DNA from: Hyalella azteca
Lineage: Eukaryota; Arthropoda; Malacostraca; Amphipoda; Hyalellidae
Direction: 5' to 3'
DNA: 64,000 bases
NCBI RefSeq assembly: GCF_000764305.2
Contig: NW_025940854.1
Location: forward strand, 89,806 to 153,805
Part shown: one piece after another, positions 31,779-43,461 of the stretch
Layout of the letters: every line of letters begins with the position of its first letter
How positions within the stretch are numbered: position 1 is the stretch's first letter
Position numbers and translations under genes: made by a program
The notes under the pieces: model-generated
Database searches by the model: none
What the model saw: the letters and a program-made list of their open reading frames with translations, nothing else
What the model was told of the DNA's origin: nothing

Positions 31779-31926
31779 GGGGCCGTACTTTCAAAACTCG
31801 CTAAGTGAACGTAAGTACTTATGACCTATTTTCTTGTCTATGATTAGTGGATTTTGCTCGATAGGCCGTCAATGATTGGCTGATGAACTTACAATCTATT
31901 AACTTTTTTTTGAAAGTATAGGCCCC
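31779..31926 (+). mobile_element. MITE family 1, copy b
   Basis: GGGGCCGTACTTTCAAAACT at the left and TTTTTTTGAAAGTATAGGCCCC at the right, interior as in copy a. Upstream of the tubulin promoter. Confidence 0.85.
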
Positions 31927-34900
31927 GATCTTCTACAACGTGCTCGAAATTCCAGCCCTGGTTAATACCTTTCTAATTTTAATAGCGAAGGATTAGTAGC
32001 CGGGCGCCATACGTGCACACATTTTAAACACGTTTGATTGAAGACCAAGAAAAAGTTTTATTGATAGTTATGATATTAATTTTTTCATCGTCAATATTTC
32101 TTTAATCAAAATTACTCAGATTAACCAATTCTACCATCCTAATCCAATAACCAGACAGTGGTTATAATAGACATAAGGACTGTACAGCGGCCGAACACCT
32201 GTAGCACAGATCGAAGTATCATTATAGCTCCGCGTAAATCGATAGCAACGCTCTGGACCGAATCGATAGGACCCTCTGGACGCCACGCATTCCATTTGAT
32301 TCAATGCCATCATGACTATAAAAATATTTTCATCAGTAGAGATCTCGAGAAATATTGACGGTGCTTTGCCTTCGTGAAAATTTATTGCATCTCAATATCA
32401 ATAAATATGGCTTGGTCAGGATAATAAAACTTTTCCAACATTGTTCAAGTCTTGAAACACACTAAAATCGTGGGATAATTTATTAAGTTTTCTCGACAGT
32501 CATTTAAACAGTCTCAATGTGAAACAGTCATGTTTAAACATACTCAACATGAAACTCATGAAAACCACACAAAAAATAACCGGGAATAATAACTCAAACA
32601 GCAGCGATAACTCTAACACCCATATACTTTGTTACGATTTTAGGTTCACATAACATTCATGACGAAATTTATGTCTTTATTTTTTTAACAACTTCAAGTA
32701 TCAATACTGCATTTCCACAAGCGCACACGAACTATAAGCCAAGAAAAACTGTAATTCAAAATTCCACAGATAAAAACCACAGCAATGAACTCACAAAAAA
32801 CTCTTACATTTACAAATAATTCACAGTTACAATTTCCTTGTAGAAATGAATTATTTAATTTATTTATTTAATCTTTCACTCGGAACGGCGCTATATCCAT
32901 TGTTTTCTTCTATTTTATTTTTGTTTAATATCACCACGATTAAGTATCAGTAGTTAAGAACAAGCAACAGAAAATTTATGACGATTAAAATTGTAAGTAC
33001 GCGCAATGACAAAAATGCCTGTACAAGAAGTGCGTACTAACTCGACGAACGACATCGTCTCTCGGCATACGAACTAGAGCGTACGGAGTACTGCCTCTCA
33101 CTGTTGCATGGGCTAACGAGGCTAACAAAACTTAGGCCGAATTTCGTCATAGGAAAATTATAACAGGAAAATGTGCGCGAGAAGAGGACGTTTGTAGCAT
33201 CGCATAACTAAACTTATTACGAAGCATTACGGCTGAATGAAAAGATTCAACCGTAAGAAAAGCAAACGAACTTCAGACAAAACAACAATAAAAGATAACG
33301 GCCAAAAACACATTTATGAAGAATGAAAATTATTGACATATAGGGCCGGTTAAAAAGCCATGCTACTTCCCTTTCCGACAATATAGGATACGTTTTATTA
33401 AGATAGACCCTGAGGTATATAATTACACAGGCAATAGATAATGTAATTATTGCAAATTGAGAAATTGTGACTGAGATCTCATTAGAAGCGTTATTTATTT
33501 CATCAGGCATCAGGATGAGGATACAAACTAGAGTTCATTCCTCCAGCTAGCACATAACCTTGTTATGTCACGCGTATCCTTCGTCATTCATTAACAAAAA
33601 AACCAGCATCTTTATTGTCCGCAACACACGAGTTGTTAAACCTAAGACAAAATATTTGAACAAATTAAAAATTGTTTTTGCCTGTTACTGCAATTTCTTT
33701 CTAAGTAATAAAGCACTAAAGGAAATGTAAATATTTTTGCACGTTAGAGAAGAAAATTATGAAGAATTACGACAAAGGCGGTCGTTGAATCATATTAACA
33801 TACAGAAGTATACATAAGCACAACTAACACAGACAATCATCGCACTTCCATCAAGATCCTTACGAGAAGTTTACACTTCAAGAATTCTATTAATCACTGT
33901 TCATCAGGACTAACATTTGATACAATTGATAGGTAACTTTTTCATTCTCAACTTCCCGACGAGTCTAAACTTTTTTGGGTGCATTTCTTACAGATCGGTA
34001 CTCTACAAGGCACTAGACATTTCAAGTCTACAAACAAGCAAACAATCCTACAAAAGAAGCAAAGTTCAATTATTAATATGGCAGCGAATATGATTGCACA
34101 ACAGAGGTACAATCTATTTCTATATCAAGCGATTTCTCATGGGATTATTTAATCCCTGCAAAAAAATCCGTGAACAGCCAAATAATTTGGTGCAGCAAAC
34201 ACGAGATTTTTAAGTTCTGCAAGTGAAGACAGTATAACGTCAATTATTTGTAACGATCGTTTAGTTCAGTCATCAGGCAATCCGAAAGATCTTGTTCAGT
34301 TGATGAATCCAAGCGATTAAGCAACGGCGAGTTATTAATCATCACACTTTAAAGGATTCTAAACTAGATTGTTGATAGAAGATGATAGGTGGCACAGATT
34401 GTTTTTTTCTCAAAAATATCGACTAATAAATAACATCCTCACATTTATTGGCAGTGTTATAGATTAAGTTGGTTGAAGATCAGAAAATTGCTACTCAGAA
34501 ATGTACAGAGACGACTCAAGTTGAGTTTAAAAAAAATGTATAATAGCTAATAATGAAAAAACATAAACCAAAGGCAAAATACTTGAACAAACTAAAAATT
34601 GATTTCGCCTGCTACTGTAATTTCTTTTAAAGTAAGAAAGCACCAAAGGAAATGCAAATATTTTAGCATGTTAGAGAAGAAAATTATGAAGAATTACGAC
34701 AAAGGCGGTCAAAATTATGAAGAATTACGACAAAGGCAGTCGTTGAATCAAATTAACATACAAAAGTATACATAAGCACAACTAACACAGACTGGGCTAA
34801 TCTATCATAATTGAATTAATGAGCAACTACGACCACAATTATTGCAATACCTGAGAATGAAGACAAAAAAATTACGCTGCCGAACCGTCGGGCAAAGTTC

Positions 34901-35102
34901 ACAAAAAAAAAAAAAAAAACAATGAACATCCCATTAACTCCCAAAGCAAACATAATATACAAAATTATGACAAAAATGGTTAGGAAAATTTCTCGTGGAA
35001 TAGAATGGACAGCAGATTCTTTTTACAGTGAACATGGCGGCAAGCATTGAATACAATGAACGAGTCATACATTCATGTCCGGTAAGTGATCAGTATGAGC
35101 GC

Positions 35103-35480
35103 ACTAGAGAAGCTTTTCCAGGAAACGAGCGTTTACTATTAAAGCTTTTCCAGGATACGAGCGTTTACTATTAAAGCTTTTCCAGGATACGAGCGTTTAC
35201 TAGGAAAGCTTTTCCAGGAAACGAGCGTTTACTATTAAAGCTTTTCCAGGAAACGAGCGTTTACTAGGAAAGCTTTTCCAGGATACGAGCGTTTACTAAT
35301 AAAGCTTTTCCAGGAAACGAGAGTTTACTATTGAAGCTTTTCCAGGAAACGAGCGTTCACTATTAAAGCTTTTCCAGGAAACGAGCGTTCACTATTAAAG
35401 CTTTTCCAGGAAACGAGCGTTCACTATTAAAGCTTTTCCAGGAAACGAGCGTTTACAAGGAAAGCTTTTCCAGTGTATTT
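35103..35480 (-). repeat. 32-bp minisatellite, ~12 copies
   Basis: Unit AAGCTTTTCCAGGAAACGAG plus CGTTTACTATTA. The corresponding place in the second copy (42972-43060) has only about two to three units. Confidence 0.93.
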
Positions 35481-35659
35481 GGCGTTTACTTGGAAATCTT
35501 TTTCGGGAAAAAAAACATGCAAGAAATATAACAGTACTTTCGTGGCTGCAAACCGAGGAAAGAAACCTTGAATCTATCACATTTATTTTGGATACATACT
35601 AAGAAAAAAAGAGTTTGTTTTAGCTGAACTGAGTATCATAAACCGACAATTCTAGCCGC

Positions 35660-36234
35660 ATTTTCCTGTATGCCAACATTGGTCATGGAAAGCAAATGAC
35701 ATTTATCTCAACTGTAGACCGTAAACAAAAACCATAGGTCAGGGAAAGCAAACGACTTTCATCTCAACTGCAGACCGTAAACAGAAAACATAGGTCAGGG
35801 AAAGCAAATGACTTTTATCTCAACTGTAGAACGTAAACAGAAACCATAGGTCAGGGAAAGCAAATGACTTTTATCTCAACTGTAGACCGTAAACAGAAAC
35901 CATAGGTCAGGGAAAGCAAATGACTTTTATCTCAACTGTAGACCGTAAACAGAAACCATAGGTCAGGGAAAGCAAATGACTTTTATCTCAACTGTAGACC
36001 GTAAACAGAAACCATAGGTCAGGGAAAGCAAATGTAACTTTTATCTCAACTGTAGACCGTAAACAGAAACCATAGGTCAGGGAAAGCAAATGTAACTTTT
36101 ATCTCAACTGTAGACCGTAAACAGAAACCATAGGTCAGGGAAAGCAAATGTAACTTTTATCTCAACTGTAGACCGTAAACAGAAACCATAGGTCAGGGAA
36201 AGCAAATGTAACTTTTATCTCAACTGTAGACCGT
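35660..36234 (-). repeat. 57-59 bp array containing raptor's last codons and stop
   Basis: On the minus strand each unit contains GTTTACGGTCTACAGTTGAG followed by ATAAAAG: the raptor C-terminus VYGLQLR and its TAA, as in 43269-43300. About ten copies; later ones carry an extra TG (TGTAAC). The array runs into the n at 36235, so the rest of the last exon is absent on this haplotype. Confidence 0.88.
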
Positions 36235-36235
36235 N

Positions 36236-36500
36236 TATGGCTGCAATGTTCTATGGCTGCAATGTTCTATGTGTGTGATCTTATATGGGTGTAATGTTCT
36301 ATGGGTGTAATGTTCCATATGTGTAATGTTCTATGTGTGTGATCTTATATGGCTGCAATGTTCTATGGCTGCAATGTTCTATGTGTGTGATCTTATATGG
36401 GTGTAATGTTCTATGGCTGCAATGTTACATATGTGTAATGTTCTACGTGTGTGATCTTATATGGGTGTAATGTTCCATGGATGTAACGTTGTAAATGTAC
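36236..36500 (-). repeat. Short-unit array (ATGGGTGTAATGTTCT)
   Basis: Alternating CTATGGCTGCAATGTT, CTATGTGTGTGATCTTAT and ATGGGTGTAATGTT units. The same array occurs at 44215-44715 and starts at 46080, inside the raptor intron before the exon at 44062. Confidence 0.9.
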
Positions 36501-36574
36501 AGCCTAACGTGGCATATAACATGTTACAATCACATCAGGCAAGGAGGTTACATATCAAGGCATTAATTTTTAAT

Positions 36575-37060
36575 CACCCAAGAATTTTGTAGTATTTACT
36601 CTCTATTGCCTTGAGAAAAACTTCATGTCATTTGACTCATTTCCTAGCCAAGATAATAATAAAAGAATTTTGTAGTATTTTCTCTCTATTGTCTTGAGAA
36701 AACTTCATGTCATTTGACTCATTTCCTAGCCAAGATAATAATAAAAGAATTTTGTAGTATTTTCTCTCTATTGTCTTGAGAAAACTTCATGTCATTTGAC
36801 TCATTTCCTAGCCAAGATAATAATAAAAGAATTTTGTAGTATTTTCTCTCTATTGTCTTGAGAAAACTTCATGTCATTTGACTCATTTCCTAGCCAAGAT
36901 AATAATAAAAGAATTTTGTAGTATTTTCTCTCTATTGTCTTGAGAAAACTTCATGTCATTTGACTCATTTCCTAGCCAAGATAATAATAAAAGAATTTTG
37001 TAGTATTTTCTCTCTATTGTTTTGAGAAAAACTTCATGTAATATGACTCATTTCCTAGCC
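36575..37060 (-). repeat. 82-bp minisatellite, six copies, after a raptor exon donor
   Basis: Unit AGAATTTTGTAGTATTTTCT through CATTTCCTAGCCAAGATAAT. On the gene strand it starts about 25 bases after the donor at 37094. A shorter, degenerate version lies at 44800-44960. Confidence 0.92.
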
Positions 37061-37094
37061 AAGGTGATAATAATTGCGCACTTGAGAAGCCCAC

Positions 37095-37308
37095 CTGCCA
37101 GCCATGATACTATAGTCACAGAAGAGGTGTGCGCACACCACCCAAGACGCGTCTTCTTTCCAGTCATGCACAATACTGCGCTCCCTGACGCTGCGACCGC
37201 CGCTGCTGCTGCGGTTGCTCACTCCACCCACACTCGGCATGACCAGCCCTACACGACTGTCCAGCAGCAGCACTGATCCGTCACTGCAGCCTGCAGCGAT
37301 GTGAACAC
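37095..37308 (-). CDS. raptor: Raptor WD40 exon, haplotype 1 copy (complete)
   Basis: Acceptor GTGCAG|GTGTTCAC, donor GGCAG|GTGGGC. It encodes GVHIAAGCSDGSVLLLDSR, then an insert rich in Ser and Arg (SNRSSSGGRS), then [15 protein letters not shown], corresponding to the raptor WD repeat with VAGLGDGSIRVYD and HTAWVV. Phases fit the exon at 46671-46847 before it and 44062-44178 after it. On the other haplotype only a 3' part of this exon survives, fused to another exon (44973-45167). So the intact exon is physically out of order in this scaffold. Confidence 0.88.
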
Positions 37309-37939
37309 CTGCACATGCACTCACAAACATTAGTGGGTTATATTGGCCAACAAACGTAGTAGCACGTTTGGCCAGTAGCACTGGCCAAGCAGTAGCACTG
37401 ACCAGCAGCGATGCGCACCGCTGCAAACGCACTCACAAACTCAAATGGGTCATATTGTTCAAACAGTAACACACTTTCTATTCCAGAGCACAGAGAGGAC
37501 ATAGCAATGATAGGATTTTTGAGCAGATAAACTGGGCCAGGATGTCAGACACACCCTTTAAACTGAATGAAACAAACTGGATCAGGATAACACACACACT
37601 TTCAACAAGACACTTTCTAACCGGCCCAACGTACACCGTCTAACTCATTACACTGCGTAAGTAATTAAGTAGCAGACTACTCGCTTCTTTCACTCCTTGA
37701 AGACTGAAAGGCAGGCAGCTCTAGTATCCAGGCTCTTAGATTCGAATGGCATTGAAATACTGTACTTGAAGATTCTTTATACAAATGTATAAAGCATCGA
37801 TCAGGTAACTGCAGACAACAGAACAGGATGAGACAGCAGATAGCGAACATTGGTCCTGCAGAAAATAATATAAATATTTATTAACATTAATCATATTTTG
37901 TATTATGAATAGAATATTTAGTTCAGAACAGAATACCTT

Positions 37940-38036
37940 GCGTGTGAAGTGCCGTGATGCAGGAGGCGTAAGAGGTGGCAGTAGAGGCAGTATGCAGCAG
38001 GTCCCCCGCATGTAGTTCAGTGCGCAGGTCCCACAG
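37940..38036 (-). CDS. raptor: Partial duplicate of raptor exon 46671-46847
   Basis: From the donor CACGCAAG|GTATTCTG through [12 protein letters not shown] and back to [10 protein letters not shown] it matches 46671-46770. It is cut at the n at 38037. It lies upstream of the exon at 37095, the expected gene order on this haplotype contig. Confidence 0.8.
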
Positions 38037-38037
38037 N

Positions 38038-41000
38038 GCCGCTGGTCTCAGTCTCAGGCGCTACAGGGCGAGACCGCGAGAGACGCGCCGCTGCCGCTGC
38101 GCCGCATGGTGTCTAAAAAAAGCTACAGAGAAGCCTAACTTCTCCCCCATTTCTGTTAGTTATAAACAACCGAGCTTCCTAGTCTGTTTACCAGTTGTAA
38201 GAACAACACACCGAGAACTCTTCCTTAACAAAAAAGGCCTAATTGGCTAAGCATGAAAAAATTGATAAAGAATTAGTGACTGAAATATTTTTTTCTAATT
38301 TGCAAGTCACTTTAGAAACCTTAGAAATGATAGATCAATTTTATTAAAACTTTTGATTATCGTCATACCAGAACCAGCTGAAAGGAAATATGGTGGCAGC
38401 TCAAAAAATGCCATAAGAACGTAAAATGTTATTGTAGACTAAAACGCTTATTACATGACCCGGTTAGTGCTAATCACAATTTAGTGTAGGTTGTAGGGTA
38501 TAGAGTATAGACTATAGGGCTTGGTCGCCATTCCTTGTGACGAAATTTTAGCTCATCCCGGCATCGATTTTTAGGGAGCTAGGGTGCGAGGGAGAGTGGG
38601 AGAGAGAGCGAAGAGAGAAGCATGCAGTGAACTCCAAGTTTCCAACCGAGGAGAGCAACTCTCTCAAACCATCATAGAGCACATCGAGAAGGGAAATTTT
38701 AAGCTTGAAAACTACAGAAAACATCAAGTAGATTTATGAATTCCATTCAAAACAGAAAATATATCTTCTACTTCTGTTGTTGAAGTTTTAGTGTCTCTCG
38801 TTGGAAAAGAATGTAGAGTTCATAAATTATAATTATAATTGCCACAGTTACTCAAACTCCAAATCCAGTCCCGAGTTGACTACTGAGTACTGAGGCCATC
38901 TTTCTCTCTGTCAATCAATGGCAAATTTGAAGAGATGTATTCGAAATTTCGAAATACACACACACAAAAAAAAAAAGAAAACCTATATAACAAAAAGATA
39001 GAAGAAAAAAATTCCACTAAGTGAATTTTGAATCGCTGGAGAGTATACGTGATTACGTGGCATTGTTTAGCATCGGCGACATTAAGAAATTTCCATTCCA
39101 ACTGTAGCGCTATTAGTATTAGTAAATGACGTTTTTTCCCCGGTCAAGTATTATAAATGGATAAGTTTTTGCTATTTACAATTCGTAAAAACATGAACTT
39201 ACATGAATGAGTAAACTCACCATTTTTCAAGTAGAAGTCTTGCTTATTGCTCGAAAATTTTGCAACAGCCAATAAAGCTGAACAGGAGGAAGTGATGATG
39301 CTTTTCCTACACCGTTCTGAACAGTAGTGACGGACGCTGAGNGACAGTGGTTATAATAGACATAAGGACTGTACAGCGGCCGAACACCTGTAGCACAGAT
39401 CGAAGTATCATTATAGCTCCGCGTAAATCGATAGCAACGCTCTGGACCGAATCGATAGGACCCTCTGGACGCCACGCATTCCATTTGATTCAATGCCATC
39501 ATGACTATAAAAATATTTTCATCAGTAGAGATCTCGAGAAATATTGACGGTGCTTTGCCTTCGTGAAAATTTATTGCATCTCAATATCAATAAATATGGC
39601 TTGGTCAGGATAATAAAACTTTTCCAACATTGTTCAAGTCTTGAAACACACTAAAATCGTGGGATAATTTATTAAGTTTTCTCGACAGTCATTTAAACAG
39701 TCTCAATGTGAAACAGTCATGTTTAAACATACTCAACATGAAACTCATGAAAACCACACAAAAAATAACCGGGAATAATAACTCAAACAGCAGCGATAAC
39801 TCTAACACCCATATACTTTGTTACGATTTTAGGTTCACATAACATTCATGACGAAATTTATGTCTTTATTTTTTTAACAACTTCAAGTATCAATACTGCA
39901 TTTCCACAAGCGCACACGAACTATAAGCCAAGAAAAACTGTAATTCAAAATTCCACAGATAAAAACCACAGCAATGAACTCGCATGAGAAAAATAAAAAG
40001 ATTCCCCAAATGTAGCGCGACAGAAAACGTGTTCATCGTAAAATATTTGTAGGAAAAATTCAATGTAATATTGGATAAACACACGCACTTTCATGCACCT
40101 TATGTGTTTTCCATTAACCTTAAATTACCTAAATACCTAATTTGGCACTTACCACACGTTATTGCATACATATTATTCATCATTTCCAGAGCATCAGAGC
40201 AGACACTTAGGACTGACGGTCGTTACACTAACACAGGCGTCGACATGAAAGTTCAAGCATCACTGAACACTGGAACTGTACATATCAAAATGTAGAGAAA
40301 GCTTATCCAAATAAAGATAATAAACTAACTTTATACAATCATCGCTCTAATAGTTTCACTCAGAAATCATCTTATTTTTACTATGGGCATGAGTTTTAAA
40401 AAGATCGCTTCTGAGGTTCTTGGCAAACTCATTCTCGTTTCGATAAGAGTAATAATTGCATTTTTATCCAACAGAAAATCTAGGTTTTCTACTACGNGCC
40501 ACGTATTCCATTTGATTATACTCAATCGTTACTTACAAAAATATTTTAGATCGAAGAACCATTATAGCTCTGCGTAAATCAATAGCCGCAATTGCATGGA
40601 CCCTCCGGACGCCACGTATTCCATTTGATTATACTCAATCGTTACTTACAAAAATATTTTAGATCGAAGAACCATTATAGCTCTGCGTAAATCAATAGCC
40701 GCAATTGCATGGACCCTCCGGACGCCACGTATTCCATTTGATTATACTCAATCGTTACTTACAAAAATATTTTAGATCGAAGAACCATTATAGCTCTGCG
40801 TAAATCAATAGCCGCAATTGCATGGACCCTCCGGACGCCACGTATTCCATTTGATTATACTCAATCGTTACTTACAAAAATATTTTAGATCGAAGAACCA
40901 TTATAGCTCTGCGTAAATCAATAGCCGCAATTGCATGGACCCTCCGGACGCCACGTATTCCATTTGATTATACTCAATCGTTACTTACAAAAATATTTTA

Positions 41001-41951
41001 GATCGAAGAACCATTATAGCTCTGCGTAAATCAATAGCCGCAATTGCATGGACCCTCCGGACGCCACGTATTCCATTTGATTATACTCAATCGTTACTTA
41101 CAAAAATATTTTAGATCGAAGAACCATTATAGCTCTGCGTAAATCAATAGCCGCAATTGCATGGACCCTCCGGACGCCACGTATTCCATTTGATTCTACT
41201 CAATCGTTACTTACAAAAATATTTTAGATCGAAGAATCATTATAGCTCCGCGTAAATCGATAGCAGCAATTGAGTGGACCCTCTGGACGCCACGTATTCC
41301 ATTTGATTCAATGCCATCATGACTATATATAATATTTTCATCAATAGAGATCTCGAGAAATATTGACGATGCCTCGCCTTCGTAAAAATTTAATGCATCT
41401 CAAGATCAATAAATACGGCTTGGTCAGGATAATAAAACTTGTTCAACATCGTTCAATTCTTGAAACACACTAAAATAGTGGGATAATTTATTAAGTTTTC
41501 TTGACAGTCATGTTTAAACAGTCTCAATGTGAAACAGTCATGTTTAAACATACTCAACATGAGTCATGTTTAAATAGTCTCAACATGAAACTCGTGAAAC
41601 CCACACAAAAAATAACCGGGAATAATAACTCAAACAGCAGCGATAACTCTAACACCCATATACTTTGTTACGATTTTAGGTCCACATAACATTCACGGCG
41701 AAATTTATCTCTTTATTTTTTTCAATGATCAAACGACTTTAAGTTTCAATACTGCATTTCCACAGGCGCACACAAACTAAAAGCCAAGAAAAATTATAAT
41801 TCAAACTTCCACAGATAAAAACCACAGCAATGAACTCACACGAGAAAAATAAAAAGATTCCCCAAATGTAGCGCGACAGAAAACGTGTTCATCGTAAAAT
41901 ATTTGTAGGAAAAATTCAATGTAATATTGGATAAACACACGCACTTTCATG
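38038..41951. other. Short contigs repeating the tubulin-raptor intergenic interval
   Basis: 38038-39050 is unassigned. 39052-39341 copies 30207-30490, including the tubulin ATG exon at 39221-39223 with its donor. 39343-39978 copies 32154-32790. 39979-40090 and 41838-41951 copy each other. Each segment is bounded by a single n. No gene other than the tubulin exon 1 copy is seen. Confidence 0.75.
40498..41330 (+). repeat. 113-bp minisatellite, seven copies
   Basis: The unit spans GACGCCACGTATTCCATTTG to AATTGCATGGACCCTCCG. Successive units start at 40608, 40721, 40834, 40947, 41060, 41173 and 41286 and are nearly identical except the last. The haplotype 1 counterpart near 32220-32310 has one diverged unit. 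Confidence 0.95.
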
Positions 41952-41952
41952 N

Positions 41953-43268
41953 GAATATGATTGCACAACAGAGGTACAATCTATTTCAATATCAAGCGAT
42001 TTCTCATGGCATTATTAAATCTCTGCAAAAAAATCCGTGAACAACCAAATAATTTGGTGCAGCAAACACGAGATTTTTAAGTTCTGCAAGTGAAGACAGT
42101 ATAACGTCAATTATTTGTAACGATCGTTTAGATCAGTCATCAGGCAATCCGAAGTATCTTGTTCAGTTTATGAATACAAGCGTTTAAGCCGCGGCGACTT
42201 ACTATCATCACACTTTAAAGGATTCTAAACTAGATTGTTGATAGAAGATGATAGGTGGCACAGATTGTTTTTTTCTCAAAAATATCGACTAATAAATAAC
42301 ATCCTCACATTTATTGGCAGTGTTATAGATTAAGTTGGTTGAAGATCAGAAAATTGCTACTCAGAAATGTACAGAGACGACTCAAGTTGAGTTTAAAAAA
42401 AATGTATAATAGCTAATAATGAAAAAACATAAACCAAAGGCAAAATACTTGAACAAACTAAAAATTGATTTCGCCTGCTACTGTAATTTCTTTTAAAGTA
42501 AGAAAGCACCAAAGGAAATGCAAATATTTTAGCATGTTAGAGAAGAAAATTATGAAGAATTACGACAAAGGCGGTCAAAATTATGAAGAATTACGACAAA
42601 GGCAGTCGTTGAATCAAATTAACATACAAAAGTATACATAAGCACAACTAACACAGACTGGGCTAATCTATCATAATTGAATTAATGAGCAACTACGACC
42701 ACAATTATTGCAATACCTGAGAATGAAGACAAAAAAATTACGCTGCCGAACCGTCGGGCAAAGTTCACAAAAAAAAAAAAAAAAACAATGAACATCCCAT
42801 TAACTCCCAAAGCAAACATAATATACAAAATTATGACAAAAATGGTTAGGAAAATTTCTCGTGGAATAGAATGGACAGCAGATTCTTTTTACAGTGAACA
42901 TGGCGGCAAGCATTGAATACAATGAACGAGTCATACATTCATGTCCGGTAAGTGATCAGTATGAGCGCACTAGAGAAGCTTTTCCAGGAAACGAGCGTTT
43001 ACTATTTAAGTTTTTCCAGGATACGAGCGTTTACAAGGAAAGCTTTTCCAGTGTATTTGGCGTTTACTAGGAAATCTTTCTCGGGATAAAACATCCAAGA
43101 AATATAACAGTACTTTCGTAGCTGCACAACGAGGAAAGAAAACACATTTATTTTGTATACATACTAAGAAAGAAGAGTTTGTTTTAGCTGAACTGAGTAT
43201 CGTAAACCGACAATTCTAGCCGCATTTTCCTGCATGTCAACATTGGTCAGGGAAAGCAAATGCAACTT
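41953..43268. other. Raptor 3' flank, haplotype 2
   Basis: 41953-42971 copies 34075-35102. On the minus strand an AATAAA signal lies at 43147-43152, about 117 bases after the raptor stop codon, a plausible polyadenylation signal. The same TTTATT context is present in the other copy near 35583. Confidence 0.6.
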
Positions 43269-43461
43269 TTATCTCAACTGCAGACCGTAAACAGAAACAG
43301 TTTTATCATTGGTAGCAGCAGCCAGAAGAGGCCTAGAGGCATGAAAGGCAATGGCCGCAACAGGCGAGGCTCTCTGAGCAAGAAAGCCTTCATTCACTTG
43401 CATCGTGTTGACCAGGCCGCCGTCAGCCGTGTGCACGCTCAGCGTTTGTGCCACGGTGCCT
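43269..43461 (-). CDS. raptor: Raptor last exon (final WD repeat and stop)
   Basis: Acceptor TTTGTACAG, then [45 protein letters not shown] and VYGLQLR-TAA. This matches the family C-terminus, where the last WD blade has GQR, LAFHPHWPHLAVGSND and ISVYS. The preceding exon ends in phase 2 and supplies the GT of the split valine codon. Confidence 0.92.

Larger units (their letters stand above)
32154..36234. other. Tubulin-raptor intergenic interval, haplotype 1
   Basis: Non-coding. Sequence of 32154-32790 recurs at 39343-39978, and 34075-35100 recurs at 41953-42970, at high identity. Ends in the arrays at 35103-35480 and 35690-36234. The open frames at 32131-32358 and 39227-39547 are two copies of the same non-conserved frame and are not called as genes. 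Confidence 0.7.

Noticed and set aside
32131..32358. Open frames repeated at 39227-39547
   Set aside because: Conservation between copies is explained by duplication of the whole interval; no bias toward coding positions and no recognisable domain.
40498..41330. CRISPR-like regular repeats
   Set aside because: Direct tandem 113-bp units without spacers in a eukaryotic genome; an ordinary minisatellite.
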